A DNA stretch of 64,000 nucleotides from Hibiscus mutabilis (taxonomy: Eukaryota > Streptophyta > Magnoliopsida > Malvales > Malvaceae): contig CM033723.1 of NCBI GenBank assembly GCA_019671005.1, forward strand, positions 19,359,254 to 19,423,253, in the 5' to 3' direction. Of this stretch, positions 35,109-46,750 are shown in pieces (within the stretch, counting starts at the first letter, position 1; each line of letters starts with the position of its first letter). The position numbers and the translations under genes are program-made. Below the pieces are notes generated by a model, which saw only the letters and a program-made list of their open reading frames with translations, did not search any database and was not told the origin of the DNA.

Positions 35109-38100
35109 TGTAATGCCCTAAAATTGGTCCTGGAAGTTAATTGGATAGGTTAGACGGTTAGGGAGAACCGGGTTAGGCAATTAGAGTTAGTTTTGGGAAT
35201 TAAATTCTAATAAATTGTTTTTGGCCAAAATAAAACATGGAAAATGCTAGAAAATACTTAATTAATATTTTAAGTATTTTGGTAAATTCAATTGGAAGTA
35301 GTTAAATCTGATTTTGGGACATTTTGGATCGGTGACTAAAATGAAAAGTTTTAAAACTATTTTTGGTGACTAAATCGTAAAAGGGTAAAAACATAGAATC
35401 TTTAAGGAGCTATTAGACCAAAATTTCCATCAGATTTTTCCCTTAATTTAGGCTATTTTAAAATGTTTTCAATTAGTTTTTAATATTAAAAGAAAAAGAT
35501 TTAATAAATGGATTTTATTTCCACAAATCACTTTCTTACGTAACTAACTTTGATATTATTATTCTCTCCACTTTATCAGCAGCCAAACTATCAAAATCTT
35601 TCCAAAATTTCCAGAAACCAATCTCTTTGATTTCCTACTTGATTCCTTTGATTCTTGCTACAAAATCTACTTGGATTTCAACCAATCTTGGCCAATTAAG
35701 GGAGAAATCAGTAATTTAGGTGATTTTCATTTCTCTCCTCTAATTAAGGGTTATTTAATGAAATTCCCAAGTTTTTGATCCTTTACAACTAATTTATGTT
35801 ATGAAATTATGATTTAAACATGGATTTGGTAATTAAATTGAGTTTTATGTGGAAATTAGATAAATATTGTTTTGAATATGTTTTGTATTGAATTTGATTG
35901 GTTTAGATCTCTATTAAGATGGGTTTTAATGTTGAAATAAGAGATTAATTAAAGGAATCCTGAAACTATGTGAATTGTTAATTTTCTAGGTTGTATATAG
36001 TTAGATTTTGGTGTGATCTTGATGTTGTAGAGGTGCTGGAGGTATAAGGACTTAATTAAGATGTTTTAGGATGTTAATTGATGTTGTTAAGATGTTAGAA
36101 TCATTAGGTTTTGGCTGGGCTTTGTTTAGATGAGGTTTGATGATGTTTTCGGTTGTTTTAGAAGGGTGTTTGATGGTTTATTGTGAGGCGAAGTTGTGTT
36201 TGTTGGTTGCTGGAGATTTGAGATGCATGGAAGTGAATTAATCCTTTGTTTTGATTGGGTAAAGTAGGGGAGTTGAACCCTATAGCTTTTGGAGAGATTG
36301 CGAAAGCTTTGGAAGCTTGATTCTTGCAACGGCTAGCGAGGTTTGGATTGTTGGTGAGTTGAAACACATTTTAGTGCTATTAAAAGGTTTGAAAGAAGTT
36401 TTGGGAGTTTAGTATAACTTTGATACACTTATTTAAGCTCGGAAGTAAGTATTGGTTGAGCTCTCTCTCGATTTAGGTTTTGCAAAATACAATCTCATGC
36501 ACATGTTTATGGTTTTGATTACTCACTGTGTTATGCATGTTTTAGAAATAAAAGATGTTGCAAATGATCATATATGATGATTATTGAGAATGATATATGG
36601 TATATGAAAGTATTTCATGATTACTAAAATACATGGTTTAATGTATTTGAAATTGGATTGGTTTGATGCATATGTAAAACAGTGCAGTAATGTTGTTTTG
36701 TTGAATATATTGGCAAGTGGCTGATATTTAAATGTTATCAGATATAGTTGGCTAACCATAGGGTTTAAAGTACAATATAATAAGTCGCCTCGTTTGTGTC
36801 GAGGGGTTAATTGTGCCATTTTCTCCACCACGAGAACCGCAGCGGCCGATGGGTTAATTGTGTTGTATTCTTCCGCTGGTGGATTAATACATCATAACCG
36901 TTGAGGTGGGTAATAGTTTCGTTGCTCTGGTTCAAGAATGTATGTGAAGTGATTGTAGGAACCACTTGGAAAATCTGTTTATCCGATGTGTTTTTATAAA
37001 TGGAATGGTTTTGGTTTTGAGTCACTTATAAGCCAATATATGAGATAATGTATCATGAGAAATGGATTATGTTAGTATAATATGATTTACACATGAGATG
37101 CTATTTAAGCATGTTATAGAAATGTTGTCATACGAAGCTTAAATTGAGGGTTGAGATAGAATCCATGATACATTTGTTGCAAATGATTTAAATGTTCATA
37201 ATTGAAGAGATTATAGAAGCATGAGATAATTTTGCCATGTGACTTATACATTTGGTTTCAATTAAAATGATTTTAATTGCATCGATGAGTCTTTTGAGAC
37301 TGCATAACTAAGCTTATAGCTTAGGCTCTCTTTTCTCATCAATGCAGAGAAATAGGCCTTTCTAGACAGCAAGTACACAATAGAAGATCCAAAGGTTGAG
37401 ACATTTCCAAAGTATGGTTTTATAAATGATAAGTAGTAATAAGAGGTAATGTGACCAATTTGTATTTGGGATGCTTATTTTGGATACTCCCTGTTTGTAC
37501 AAATTTGGTTTGATGGTTTGGACTTGTATGATGCTCAATGTTTAATTTAAGGGGTTGGGAAACACTATGCATGCTTGGGTAGAAACCATGCCTATAAGAG
37601 TTATGTTTGGATTTAAGATGTTGTGTATGATCTTCTACCATGCTTTTATGCCTAAGAAATTGATATTTAGGAAGTTGTATGATTATTAGATATTGTTTGG
37701 AGTATGTTATATTGAGCCAAAGTGTCATATGTTGGACCAAGAGGTCATTATAGGTCTGACCGTACCAGTACGAGTCCTCAACGATTGGTACGCAGGGATC
37801 TGTCATGGCTCAATCTGGGAAAAATTGCCTAGGCATACCGATACTCCTGGTAACCGTATTGATACGCGTAGCTAGAAAATAAGCCTGGTGTCGGTACACG
37901 GCCAACCGTATCGGTATGCCCTTTAGCTACTAGAATCCAATATTTTGCGAAAACACATACCTGTATCGGTACGCCTGAGGACCATAATGATATGCCTTTG
38001 TATTTTAACCCTGTTGCGATATGGTAAGTGTCTGTACGGTACGCCAGCTGTTAATTCAGTTAAGATGCCTTCTGAAGTTGTATTTTTCGCAATTTAGTCC

Positions 38101-38468
38101 CTGTTTCTTAACCGCGCAATTAAATGAGTTTGGATGGTTATTATAAGTTGAGATTTAACCTGAATGTATGAAATATAAATAATTAAGGATTGGTAACTTT
38201 AATTTCATGAAGGTCATCTTATTTATCAAAAATTATGTTTTAGTCCCAAAAATGCAAAATTCGTATAATTAGATGTCAATTCGATGCCTAATTGAGTTGT
38301 AATCTTTACCATAACTAGCATGATCGCCCTAGGACTTAAAAGTTCATTTAGATAAGATAAAAGTAAAAATAGACCATTTCAGTGTAAATCTTTTGGGTTT
38401 GTCTCGACAAACCCTAATATAACTCGCTCAGTTCGGTCTTGCGACTCGACTAGGTCAAGGGGGTTACA
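35109..38468 (+). mobile_element. Complete 5' LTR, Tekay-type, 3.36 kb
   Basis: Runs from TGTAATGCCCTAAAATTGG to GGTCAAGGGGGTTACA and is followed after five bases by a tRNA-Met primer site, so both ends are secure. It contains nine or so GTAYCGRTAC palindromes at 37758-38045 and the shared motif, in reverse, at 36741-36762. LTRs of this type act as promoter and terminator of the element; I cannot place TATA box or start site with confidence. A short reading frame at 37693-37875 is a by-product. Confidence 0.82.
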
Positions 38469-38473
38469 TTTAT

Positions 38474-38490
38474 TGGTATCAGAGCCAGGT
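38474..38490 (+). other. Primer-binding site, initiator tRNA-Met
   Basis: TGGTATCAGAGCCAGGT is a perfect 17-base complement to the 3' end of plant initiator tRNA-Met, the primer used by Tekay/Del chromoviruses. It follows the LTR end at 38468 after TTTAT. Confidence 0.93.
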
Positions 38491-38691
38491 TATGATTGTT
38501 GGGAGGTGGGTTATGATTGTTTGGCTGATTGTTATTACATGAATATGTTGATTGACATGCATGGTGTTTGGGTGTTTAGCTTGTGGACACATGACCTTAT
38601 TATTGCCAGCGTTAAATGATTTTGTTTTAAACAATAGTGACTTGGATTCTTGTTGCAAGCTGGCCTAATTGTTTTGTTTTATTGCATTATT

Positions 38692-39003
38692 ATGTTTTAG
38701 ACTCATACTTTTGCGAATGGGACCGAGACGAGAGCTTATATGAAAATTGTTGTAGATAGAAAAGATGATGAGTTGCCTCCTCCACCAATTCCTCCTACTG
38801 GTGTTGGATTTGAGGGTGGTGCGCCTCAGGCACCACAAGGACCTGTTTTTGGTGAGATGACACCGTTAATTCACGTGATGACTTGAGCTATCCAGGCAGC
38901 CATGGCTGGAGTACAAGTACCTGTACCGACGTCTGTAGCTGTAAACATCGGGCTACCATTGGAGCGTCTGTGTAGCTTGGGTGGTACTGAGTTTAGAGGT
39001 TTG
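38692..39003 (+). pseudogene. Tekay-type gag N-terminus, truncated
   Basis: About 220 bp after the primer site a frame reads THTFANGTETRAYMKIVVDR, a proline-rich stretch (PPPPIPPTG), GAPQAPQGPVFGEMTPLIHV, a stop TGA at 38884, AIQAAMAGVQVPVPTS and LERLCSLGGTEFRG. The second codon after the possible ATG (38692) is already TAG. The LGGTEFRG motif is where gag proper starts in this lineage. An LTR beginning TGTAACACCC cuts it at 39004. Confidence 0.75.
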
Positions 39004-42000
39004 TGTAACACCCTCAACCCAGTTTAGAAGAAAATCAGAATCGACGATGTCACAGCAAGACAATTCAGAAAACATGAGACCAAAATTAAAACTTTCAAAT
39101 TAATTTGTGACAAATTAACAATAATTTTTCTTTAAATTTTTTTTAAACCATATGACTTAATTATAATATATCATACTCTTGAATTTCTTTATTTTATTAC
39201 AGTTCAATTTGAACTAGTACGTAAACAAATTTCATATATCATGCATAACTTATAGTGTTATGATACAAACACCAAACAAACAAGGTTAACCTAATCTAAC
39301 ACAAACAAATTCAAATTTCGTAAGCTGTTTAATGTACTTAAATCCAAAATTTCGTAAGCTGTTTAATGTACTTAAATCCAGTACCATTTATAAAACTATA
39401 TTAGGTTTATTCATACGTTTTAGAGTAAAGTTAGGACTAATTACCTTTAAGAATTCGAACAAGAGAGTAAAAAGTTGATTCGACCATCGTTTTATAATTT
39501 AATTAAGGATCATGTAAGGCTAAGCTTTTAAGTGCATGATCATTTATTTTTAATTCACACATGGATATTTTCCTACATTTAAAATTCGTATCTTGTAGAC
39601 CTCAAGCATCACACATGTAAATCAGCAAGACATTAAGAAAGCATGAGTGAGACCCAAGAAACATTTTCAAACATTCAAAGATCCTTCATCCAACTACAAG
39701 ACATTCATCATCCTAACGTCATAGATTACATAATTAGGCATGTAACTTAGAAATTCATCATACAAATAACTTAACAATTTCTTTCAACTTTCAAACATTA
39801 TATACAAATAAAAGGTTGAATTTCTTCCATCACACCTAATCAAAATGTAACAATTGACAAATACATGGAAAATAATCATTTATACATACTATATCAAGTT
39901 GCCGATTTAACAGAACAACATACCATGATCACGAAAATGTACAAGAAACTTCAGATCATTGAATATTTAATTACATTATTCTTGTAGCTATGCATGAACT
40001 AAATAGAAAATTAACCTTACATAATCAATCATAACACATTCAAAGTCACATGCTTTACAACCCAAAAGATTAATTTGGAATATTAGTTATTCAAGGTCTA
40101 CTAAACCTACATGAAAAGCATATGCCACCTTTCTAGGAGTTTCTTAAGATAAACATAAACGATACACAAAAATCTTGGAATGTGACTTGCAACCTTCAAC
40201 CACGAATGAACAATGAGAACTATCTAAGTCCTGAAAAATGCATGTAAATGAATGTATTAGGCTTAAATAGCCTAAGTGAGGTAGTAACCTTAAATGACAA
40301 AGCATATTGACAATGATATCAAATGGAAATCTAAAAGAGAACAAGCATATGTTAACACTAGGTGTTTATATATAAATCTTAGCTTAAACATGGCCTTGTT
40401 ATTTAGAAGCGTTATCCGAGATCATATCCTTTCAAGTCTTAGTCAAATTCTTTCAGAGTTAACCAAGTTCTTTTATATTTCTTATCGAACTTATCAAAGT
40501 TCACAACTTATCTTATTGTAGCCTTAGTAAGGCTTACCGAAGTACTTATCAGAGCTTTCAGAGTTCTTATTAAAGCTTATCAGAGATTATGACAGAGCTT
40601 ATCTGAGTTCATAACATTGCTTATCAAAGTTTCCTTTTGAAATTTAATAGGTGAGTTAATCTCTTTTAAATCATTTGCCTTGGATCACATTTGGACATAG
40701 AAAACATTGGCCAGTGTTTGACCGTATTGGTCCGTGTTACACATAGCACAAAGCACAAAGCAATGGCTAGTGTAAAAACATAACAACCTACTTCTCATCT
40801 ATCCAACCAAAATGTCGCCAATCTCCTTACATCTCCCCCGTTACCTCCTACTGTCGCCAATATATCACATATAATTGGTCATCACTCGAGTCGTAGCTCA
40901 TGGACCGTAGTCCCAAAGTATGCCATGTATTATTCCAATGTGTCCAATAGATTCTATTGAATAGGCAACTTAAATATTTTATATTTTGAAGTTATGGAGA
41001 GGTATCTTATGACACAAGTAATCTTAATTATTTCTTCTTTGCAGTATCTTATAACACAAGTTGAGCTTCTAGCTCCTTAAAGCTTTAGAATTTATGAACC
41101 TATAACTTTGATATTCAATTCCTTTATTGGAATCTTATAGCCTTATTGGTTAGCAGTTAACTTCCATCTTTATAGTAAAGTATACATAATCACATATTAC
41201 AAACATAACATAGCAAGGAACAAGGTGCATATGTGATGCAACTTAACCAAATAGCTTATCAACGATGCCATAATGCAATTACACATTGTGCTCTATGTAA
41301 ACCATATGCATATGCTCATGACTAAACATAACACATAATAGAAACAAGATCGGGATGACACCGAGTCACCCGAGACAAATACAACTACACTCACCTCTTA
41401 TCCCGAAGTTACAGGATACTTAAATCCTTAATTACATCTAGCTTTCATCTAAATCTTCCTTCAACCTATCCTTAACATGATGTGTACCTCAAACAGAAAT
41501 AATAAATCATTACAACCAACTTAATTCAATTACTAAGACCCCAATTGCACACCCGTATATTTATATATACAATTTAGTCAACATACTTACTTATGTACTC
41601 AAACAATTTCAAATCTGTCCCCAAATCTGTCCAAATCTGTCCACTAACATTTTCAAATATACAAAACAAGGCAGTACACATATACACATACTTTTGCATG
41701 TTCAAATCTGTCCACTAACACTTTCAAATATACAGAGCAAAGCAGTACACATATACACATACTTTTGCATGTTCAAATCTGTCCACTAACACTTTCAAAT
41801 ATACAAAACAAGGCAATACACATATACACATGCTTTTGCATGTTCAAATCTGGCCACTAACACCTTCAAATATACAGAGCAAGGCAGTACACATATACAC
41901 ATACTTTTTCATGTTCAAATCTGTCCACTAACACCTTCAAATATATAGAGCAAGGCAGTACACATATACACATATTTTTGCAAGTTCAAATCTGTCCATG

Positions 42001-43051
42001 TATTACTCTAAGCATTCGAAACATCCTACGAAACTCAAGATTAAGCAAAACAGTTTTCATTTTACTACAAATAGTCCCCGAAATAGTCCTCCATTATAGG
42101 TATACATATACACATACTCGAATCAGTTCTACAAGTTTTCCCATGTTTTCAATTCAATCCTATACATTTACATACATCACAACAATTCTATTCGTTCCAT
42201 CATACATTAAGACCACTTTTATTTCAATCTTAACTACATTATATATATCTTATGAACAAGCTTAACACATATGAAACTTTTATGTTAAAACAGATCCAAA
42301 AATGTCTCTAAACAGGCATAAAGCGCTTGCATCGCCCCTCTTTTTATTTGAGTGTAGGAACTGCCCATATTAGATATAGAACAATCAAATTTCAGACCAA
42401 GCACGCTTTAATTTACCAACATATTAGCATGAAAACATGACATCCTTTTATGTACCAAAAAATACATAGTATAAAATTTATTCTCTAACATTCTTAATAG
42501 CTATCGAATTCATGAAAATCTGTATTCAAAAGCTTAAATTAAACATAGATTAGGAGCAAAAGAGTGATCACCTTTCTCTCAGATATATTCGAACAAGAAG
42601 GTTCAAGAAATGGCTAGTAGGAAGGAATTCAATGCCAGCTCTCTCCCATTTTAATTCTCTCCCTCTCACCCGTATTTTGCTTCTGGTTCTTATTGGATGA
42701 AGAAACAATTTTAGGACAATTCTCTTTGATAGCCAAATCCTCTCACCCATGTCCTTACCTTAGGCTGCCATGTGTGTAAGTCCTTAAGCTTAGAATTATT
42801 AGCATGCAATTAAAAGGTTCCAAAACAATTCGGTTTAGCCCCTTCTAATTTGGTTATTCAATTCTTCCAAATATCAATTTAGATACTCTTAATTAATCAC
42901 TTCCATTTCGGCTGTCACAATTTCAAGTTTTCTTTTTTATATATAAATATCCTTGGCTATTTATTTATCATTTCCAATAATCAATTTAATTAAATTGATA
43001 TATATAAACAAATTAGTAATATACTTCTAGGTTATAAATTGGGATATTACA
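39004..43051 (-). mobile_element. 3' LTR (4.05 kb) of a reduced element
   Basis: On the minus strand it runs from TGTAATATCCCAATTTATAA (43051) to GGGTTGAGGGTGTTACA (39004). The segment 39004 to about 40645 is near-identical to 43283-44888, the other LTR, with few differences per hundred bases by eye. Adjacent at 43052-43073 is a polypurine tract on the minus strand, so this is the 3' LTR. Inside are five exact-period 71-bp repeats (41641-41995) and one 36-bp duplication at about 39313-39384 absent from the other LTR. Two near-identical short frames (40144-40344 and 44390-44590) only reflect the LTR pair. Confidence 0.85.
41641..41995. repeat. 71-bp tandem repeat, 5 copies
   Basis: Units starting CCACTAACA lie at 41641, 41712, 41783, 41854 and 41925, then a degenerate sixth at 41996. 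Each holds TTCAAATATAC, CAGTACACATATACACATAC and TTTTGCATGTTCAAATCTGT. Unit-to-unit divergence is low, so the expansion is recent. It lies inside the LTR at 39004-43051, in the part missing from the truncated partner LTR. Confidence 0.93.
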
Positions 43052-43073
43052 ATTCTCCCTCCCTTAAAAGAAA
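43052..43073 (-). other. Polypurine tract
   Basis: Minus strand reads TTTTAAGGGAGGGAGAAT directly before the LTR start TGTAATATCCC. Such purine runs prime plus-strand DNA synthesis in retroelements. It fixes the element orientation as minus. Confidence 0.85.
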
Positions 43074-43260
43074 TTCGACCTCGAATTTCTCTTGAACTAA
43101 GAAGCAGAGTCTAATATTCTTATTCAAAATTGTTACTAACACAGAGAAGATTTAGATGTTAGTTGCAAGTCATAGACATTAAATGAAATTTTAAACTCCT
43201 AGGTGGCATATTCAGAATACAAACATACAATAGACTTCGGTTTAACCTTAGAATCAGCCA

Positions 43261-43279
43261 AACCTAAGCTCTAATACCA
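43261..43279 (-). other. Primer-binding site, decayed tRNA-Met type
   Basis: Minus strand reads TGGTATTAGAGCTTAGGTT; compared with the intact site at 38474 it keeps TGGTAT-AGAGC and differs mainly by C-to-T changes. It lies three bases from the LTR end at 43283. Confidence 0.75.
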
Positions 43280-43282
43280 AAA

Positions 43283-44888
43283 TGTAACACCCTCAACCCG
43301 GTTTAGAAGAAAAACAGAATCGACGATGTCACAGCAAGACAATTTAGAAAACATGAGACCAAAATTAAAACTTTCAAATTAATTCGTGACAAATTAACAA
43401 TAATTTTTCTTTAAAACAAAATTTTAACCATGTGACTTAATTATAATATATCATACTCTTGAATTTCTTTATTTTATTACAGTTCAATTTGAACTAGTAC
43501 GTAAACAAATTTCATATATCATGCATAACTTATAGTGTTATAATACAAACACCAAACAAACAAGGTTAACCTAATCTAACACAAACAAATTCAAAATTCG
43601 TAAGGTGTTTAATGTACTTAAATCCAGTACCATTTATAAAACTATATTAGGTTCATTCATATATTTTAGAGTAAAGTTAGGACTAATTACCTTTAAGAAT
43701 TCAAACAAGAGAGTAAAAAGTTGATTCAACCATCGTCTTATAATTTAATTAAGGATTATATAAGTCTAAGCCTTTAAGTGCATGATCATTTATTTTTAAT
43801 TCATACATGGATGTTTTTCTACATTTAAATTTCGTATCCTGCAGACCTCAAGCATCACACATGTAAATCAGCAAGACATTAAGAAAGCATGAGTGAGACC
43901 CAAGAAACATTTTCAAACATTCAAAGATCCTTCATCCAACTACAAGACATTCATCATCCTAATGTCATAGAGTACATAATTAGGCATGTAACTTAGAAAT
44001 TCATCATACAAATAACTTAACAATTTCTTTCAACTTTCAAACATTATATACAAATAAAAGGTTGAATTTCTTCCATCACACCTAATCAAAATGTAACAAT
44101 TGACAAATACATGGAAAATAATCATGTATACATACTATATCAAGTTGCCGATTTAACAGAACAACATACCATGATCACGAAAATGTACAAGAAACTTCAG
44201 ATCATTGAATATTTAATTACATTATTCTTGTAGCTATGCATGAACTAAATAGAAAATTAACCTTACATAATCAATCATAACACATTCAAAGTCACATGCT
44301 TTACAACCCAAAAGATTAATTTGGAATATTAGTTATTCAAGGTCTACTAAACCTACATGAAAAGCATATGCCACCTTTCTAGGAGTTTCTTAAGATAAAC
44401 ATAAACGATACACATAAATCTTGGAATGTGACTTGCAACCTTCAACCACGAACGAACAATGAGAACTATCTAAGTCCTGAAAAATGCATGTAAATGAATG
44501 TATTAGGCTTAAATGGCCTAAGTGAGGTAGTAACCTTAAATGACAAAGCATATTGACAAAGATATCAAATGGAAATCTAAAAGAGAACAAGCATATGTTA
44601 ACACTAGGTGTTTATAAATCTTAGCTTAAACATGGCCTTGTTATTTAGAAGCTTTATCCGAGATCATATCCTTTCAAGTCTTAGTCAAATTCTTTCAGAG
44701 TTAACCAAGTTCTTTTATATTTCTTATCGAACTTATCAAAGTTCACAACTTATCTTATTGTAGCCTTAGTAAGGCTTACCGAAGTACTTATTAGAGCTTT
44801 CAGAGTTCTTATTAAAGCTTATCAGAGATTATGACAGAGCTTATTTGAGTTCATAACATTGCTTATCAAAGTTTCCTTTCGAAATTTG
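43283..44888 (-). mobile_element. 5' LTR of reduced element, truncated
   Basis: Near-identical to 39004 to about 40645 of the partner LTR, starting TGTAACACCCTCAACCCGG on the plus strand. Homology ends at GAAATTT near 44888, so about 60 per cent of the LTR is missing, together with the outer target duplication. Beyond lies a Tat-type LTR fragment. Confidence 0.83.
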
Positions 44889-46255
44889 CTTGTTATGTTC
44901 GATTTATGTGTTCTTTTCCCCCTTGTTACTTGATTAGTAGGTGGGCCTCTTTAGATTAACATAGTGTTTAATTTAATTTAATTATTTTAAATTATGTCCT
45001 TGGCTTATTGGGACATGAGTTTTATATTAATTTAATTAAATTTAGGATTAGTTATTGGGAACCTTTAGTTACATTTAGGGTTCGAATTAATTTTAAATAA
45101 TTTAAATTTATCATTGGCTCATTGGAATAAATGTTAAATTTATTAAATTAATTTGACATCTATCGGCTTATTTTAGGATAAAATTAATATCTGATTTAGA
45201 CGAAAACTCAATTAAAATCATGATTATTAGTCTGACTCGTTTTAAATAGTGACTTGGCTTAATAGGATGCTAGTTTAAAATTAGTCAAACTAATCATTTA
45301 GGTTCAAGATAATTCATAAAAGGTTAGGTTTTTCTATTTTTTAGGATTTAATTAATTTAGGGTTAATATTAGACTAGCCTAGCTGATAATTAGTCACTAA
45401 TTAATTTTCCATAATTTAGGCCTTTTAGGTTAGGACTATAGTGGGCCTAGGTTTTATTTCAAGCTTTTCTTTGTCATGCATTTTTATGGTCATTCACATG
45501 ACTTTAATATTTTAATTGGACATATTGTCAATTAATCAAACTAAATTATGAAAATGAGGTATTTTTTTTTTAATTCCGACATTTGTGTCGTAACAGTCCT
45601 GGCTCAATGCATGTTGACCAAATATTCGAATTAATTCTTACCATATGAAGGTAAATTTAATTTTAATTAAAAGTTTGATAAGTCATAACATCATTCTTAA
45701 TTGTTTGCATCACGCATAAAGGTGATGTACTTGAGTTGAACCGTAAATTAACACGGCAGTCAGACTTATTCGATATTAGTTTAATTCACGGTCCGATGTA
45801 CAGTCACCCTTATTAATTAAACGATTAATTAATTCAAACCCACCAATTTGACAAAAGCCCATTTAATTAGAGTCTATATTCAATCATGAACATTTAATTA
45901 AAATTTAAATTTTGATAATTTCCATCAATTAAAAGCAACATATATTTTGGTACTGATTTCTGGGTGTGATGGGGGTGTTAATCCTTCCCCACCCATAACC
46001 AACTCTCGGACCCATTTTTTAATGAATCTCTAGTTTTATAGTGTCCGGCCTACCTTATTAGCTGGTGGCGACTCCAACCTCATTCTATTTTCAAAATACC
46101 CCAACCCTTCATTTTCAAAACAAAAACAAGTTTTTTAAAACAAAATCCCCACAAATTCAATTTCAAGATTCCCCAATTTTTTCAAAATTTTTCAACAAAA
46201 GCTAAAAAAAGAATTTTATTTTCTAGCGATTCGATTTTAAAAAAAGGTCGCTACA
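44889..46255 (+). mobile_element. Tat/Ogre-type LTR fragment
   Basis: AT-rich, TTAATTTAA-rich text ending in the Tat-type terminus: conserved block at 45949-46076 (GGGGGTGTTAATCCTTCCCC, then GGTGGCGACTCCAA) and final AAAGGTCGCTACA at 46255. It matches the LTR ends at 1-623 and 1021-1489. It abuts an Athila-type gag on its right without primer site, and its start is not identifiable. Confidence 0.65.
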
Positions 46256-46531
46256 AATGTTGCCTGCATTTTCAGTTGTTGTGCCGCTAAATTGCCTAAT
46301 CGAATTTAGCATATTAAACATTATTGGCTTTAATTCAAAGTTTGGGGCTTGAATCTCAAGAGTAGCAATTCCTGGATTAAGATCACTAAGGTCTGGTAGC
46401 AAGTGATCTCATATGGGTCTGTTTCATACTCAAACTAGTCGATCTGCTATGTCTGCTTTGCCTCTTGCCATGGTATTCTGATTGCCATTGGCATTCAAAT
46501 TACCGACTGAATCAACAGGTGGGTTTGCCAT
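46256..46531 (-). pseudogene. Athila-type gag N-terminus
   Basis: Minus strand from ATG at 46531: MANPPVDSVGNLNANGNQNT, MARGKADIADRLV, two stops, then NRPI, DHLLPDLSDLNPGIA, IQAPNFELKPIMFNMLNSI and RQFSG. The PNFELKP motif is the same as in the gag at 11768-11565, so both are Athila-like. It is cut at 46255 by a Tat LTR end. The 5' leader and primer site lie just above. Confidence 0.8.
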
Positions 46532-46726
46532 AGTTGCTTGTAGTTATCTTCTTTTGTTACGAAATACACGTTCAATCTCAGGTTCAAATGGGTAGTCTTG
46601 TGTTGTTGGTCTCGCCCAAGTCATACACAGACGCAAAACCAAAACTTGTTAGCCACTTGAAGCAAATAACAAAATAAAACGAAAGAAAAACAATGCAAGA
46701 AATTAAAGGTAAAGTCGCAATTGCAA

Positions 46727-46744
46727 ATCCCGGCAACGATGCTA
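46727..46744 (-). other. Primer-binding site, tRNA-Asp type
   Basis: Minus strand reads TAGCATCGTTGCCGGGAT. It differs from the tRNA-Asp complement mostly by G-to-A changes. It lies six bases from the LTR end at 46751 and matches the site at 19541. Confidence 0.75.
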
Positions 46745-46750
46745 AAAACT

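Larger units (their letters stand above)
43052..43282 (-). mobile_element. 231-bp internal region of reduced element
   Basis: The whole region between the two LTRs is 231 bp. It has the primer site at one end and the polypurine tract at the other, and no gag or pol. The text next to the polypurine tract (AGAAATTCGAGGTCGAATTTC on the minus strand) is typical of the 3' end of Tekay-type internal regions. The element must have been mobilised by proteins of another copy, or it lost its interior after insertion. Confidence 0.82.

Noticed and set aside
40144..40344. 66-codon minus-strand frame repeated almost identically at 44390-44590
   Set aside because: The two frames lie at the same place in the two LTRs of one element; duplication reflects the LTR pair and there is no coding signal.
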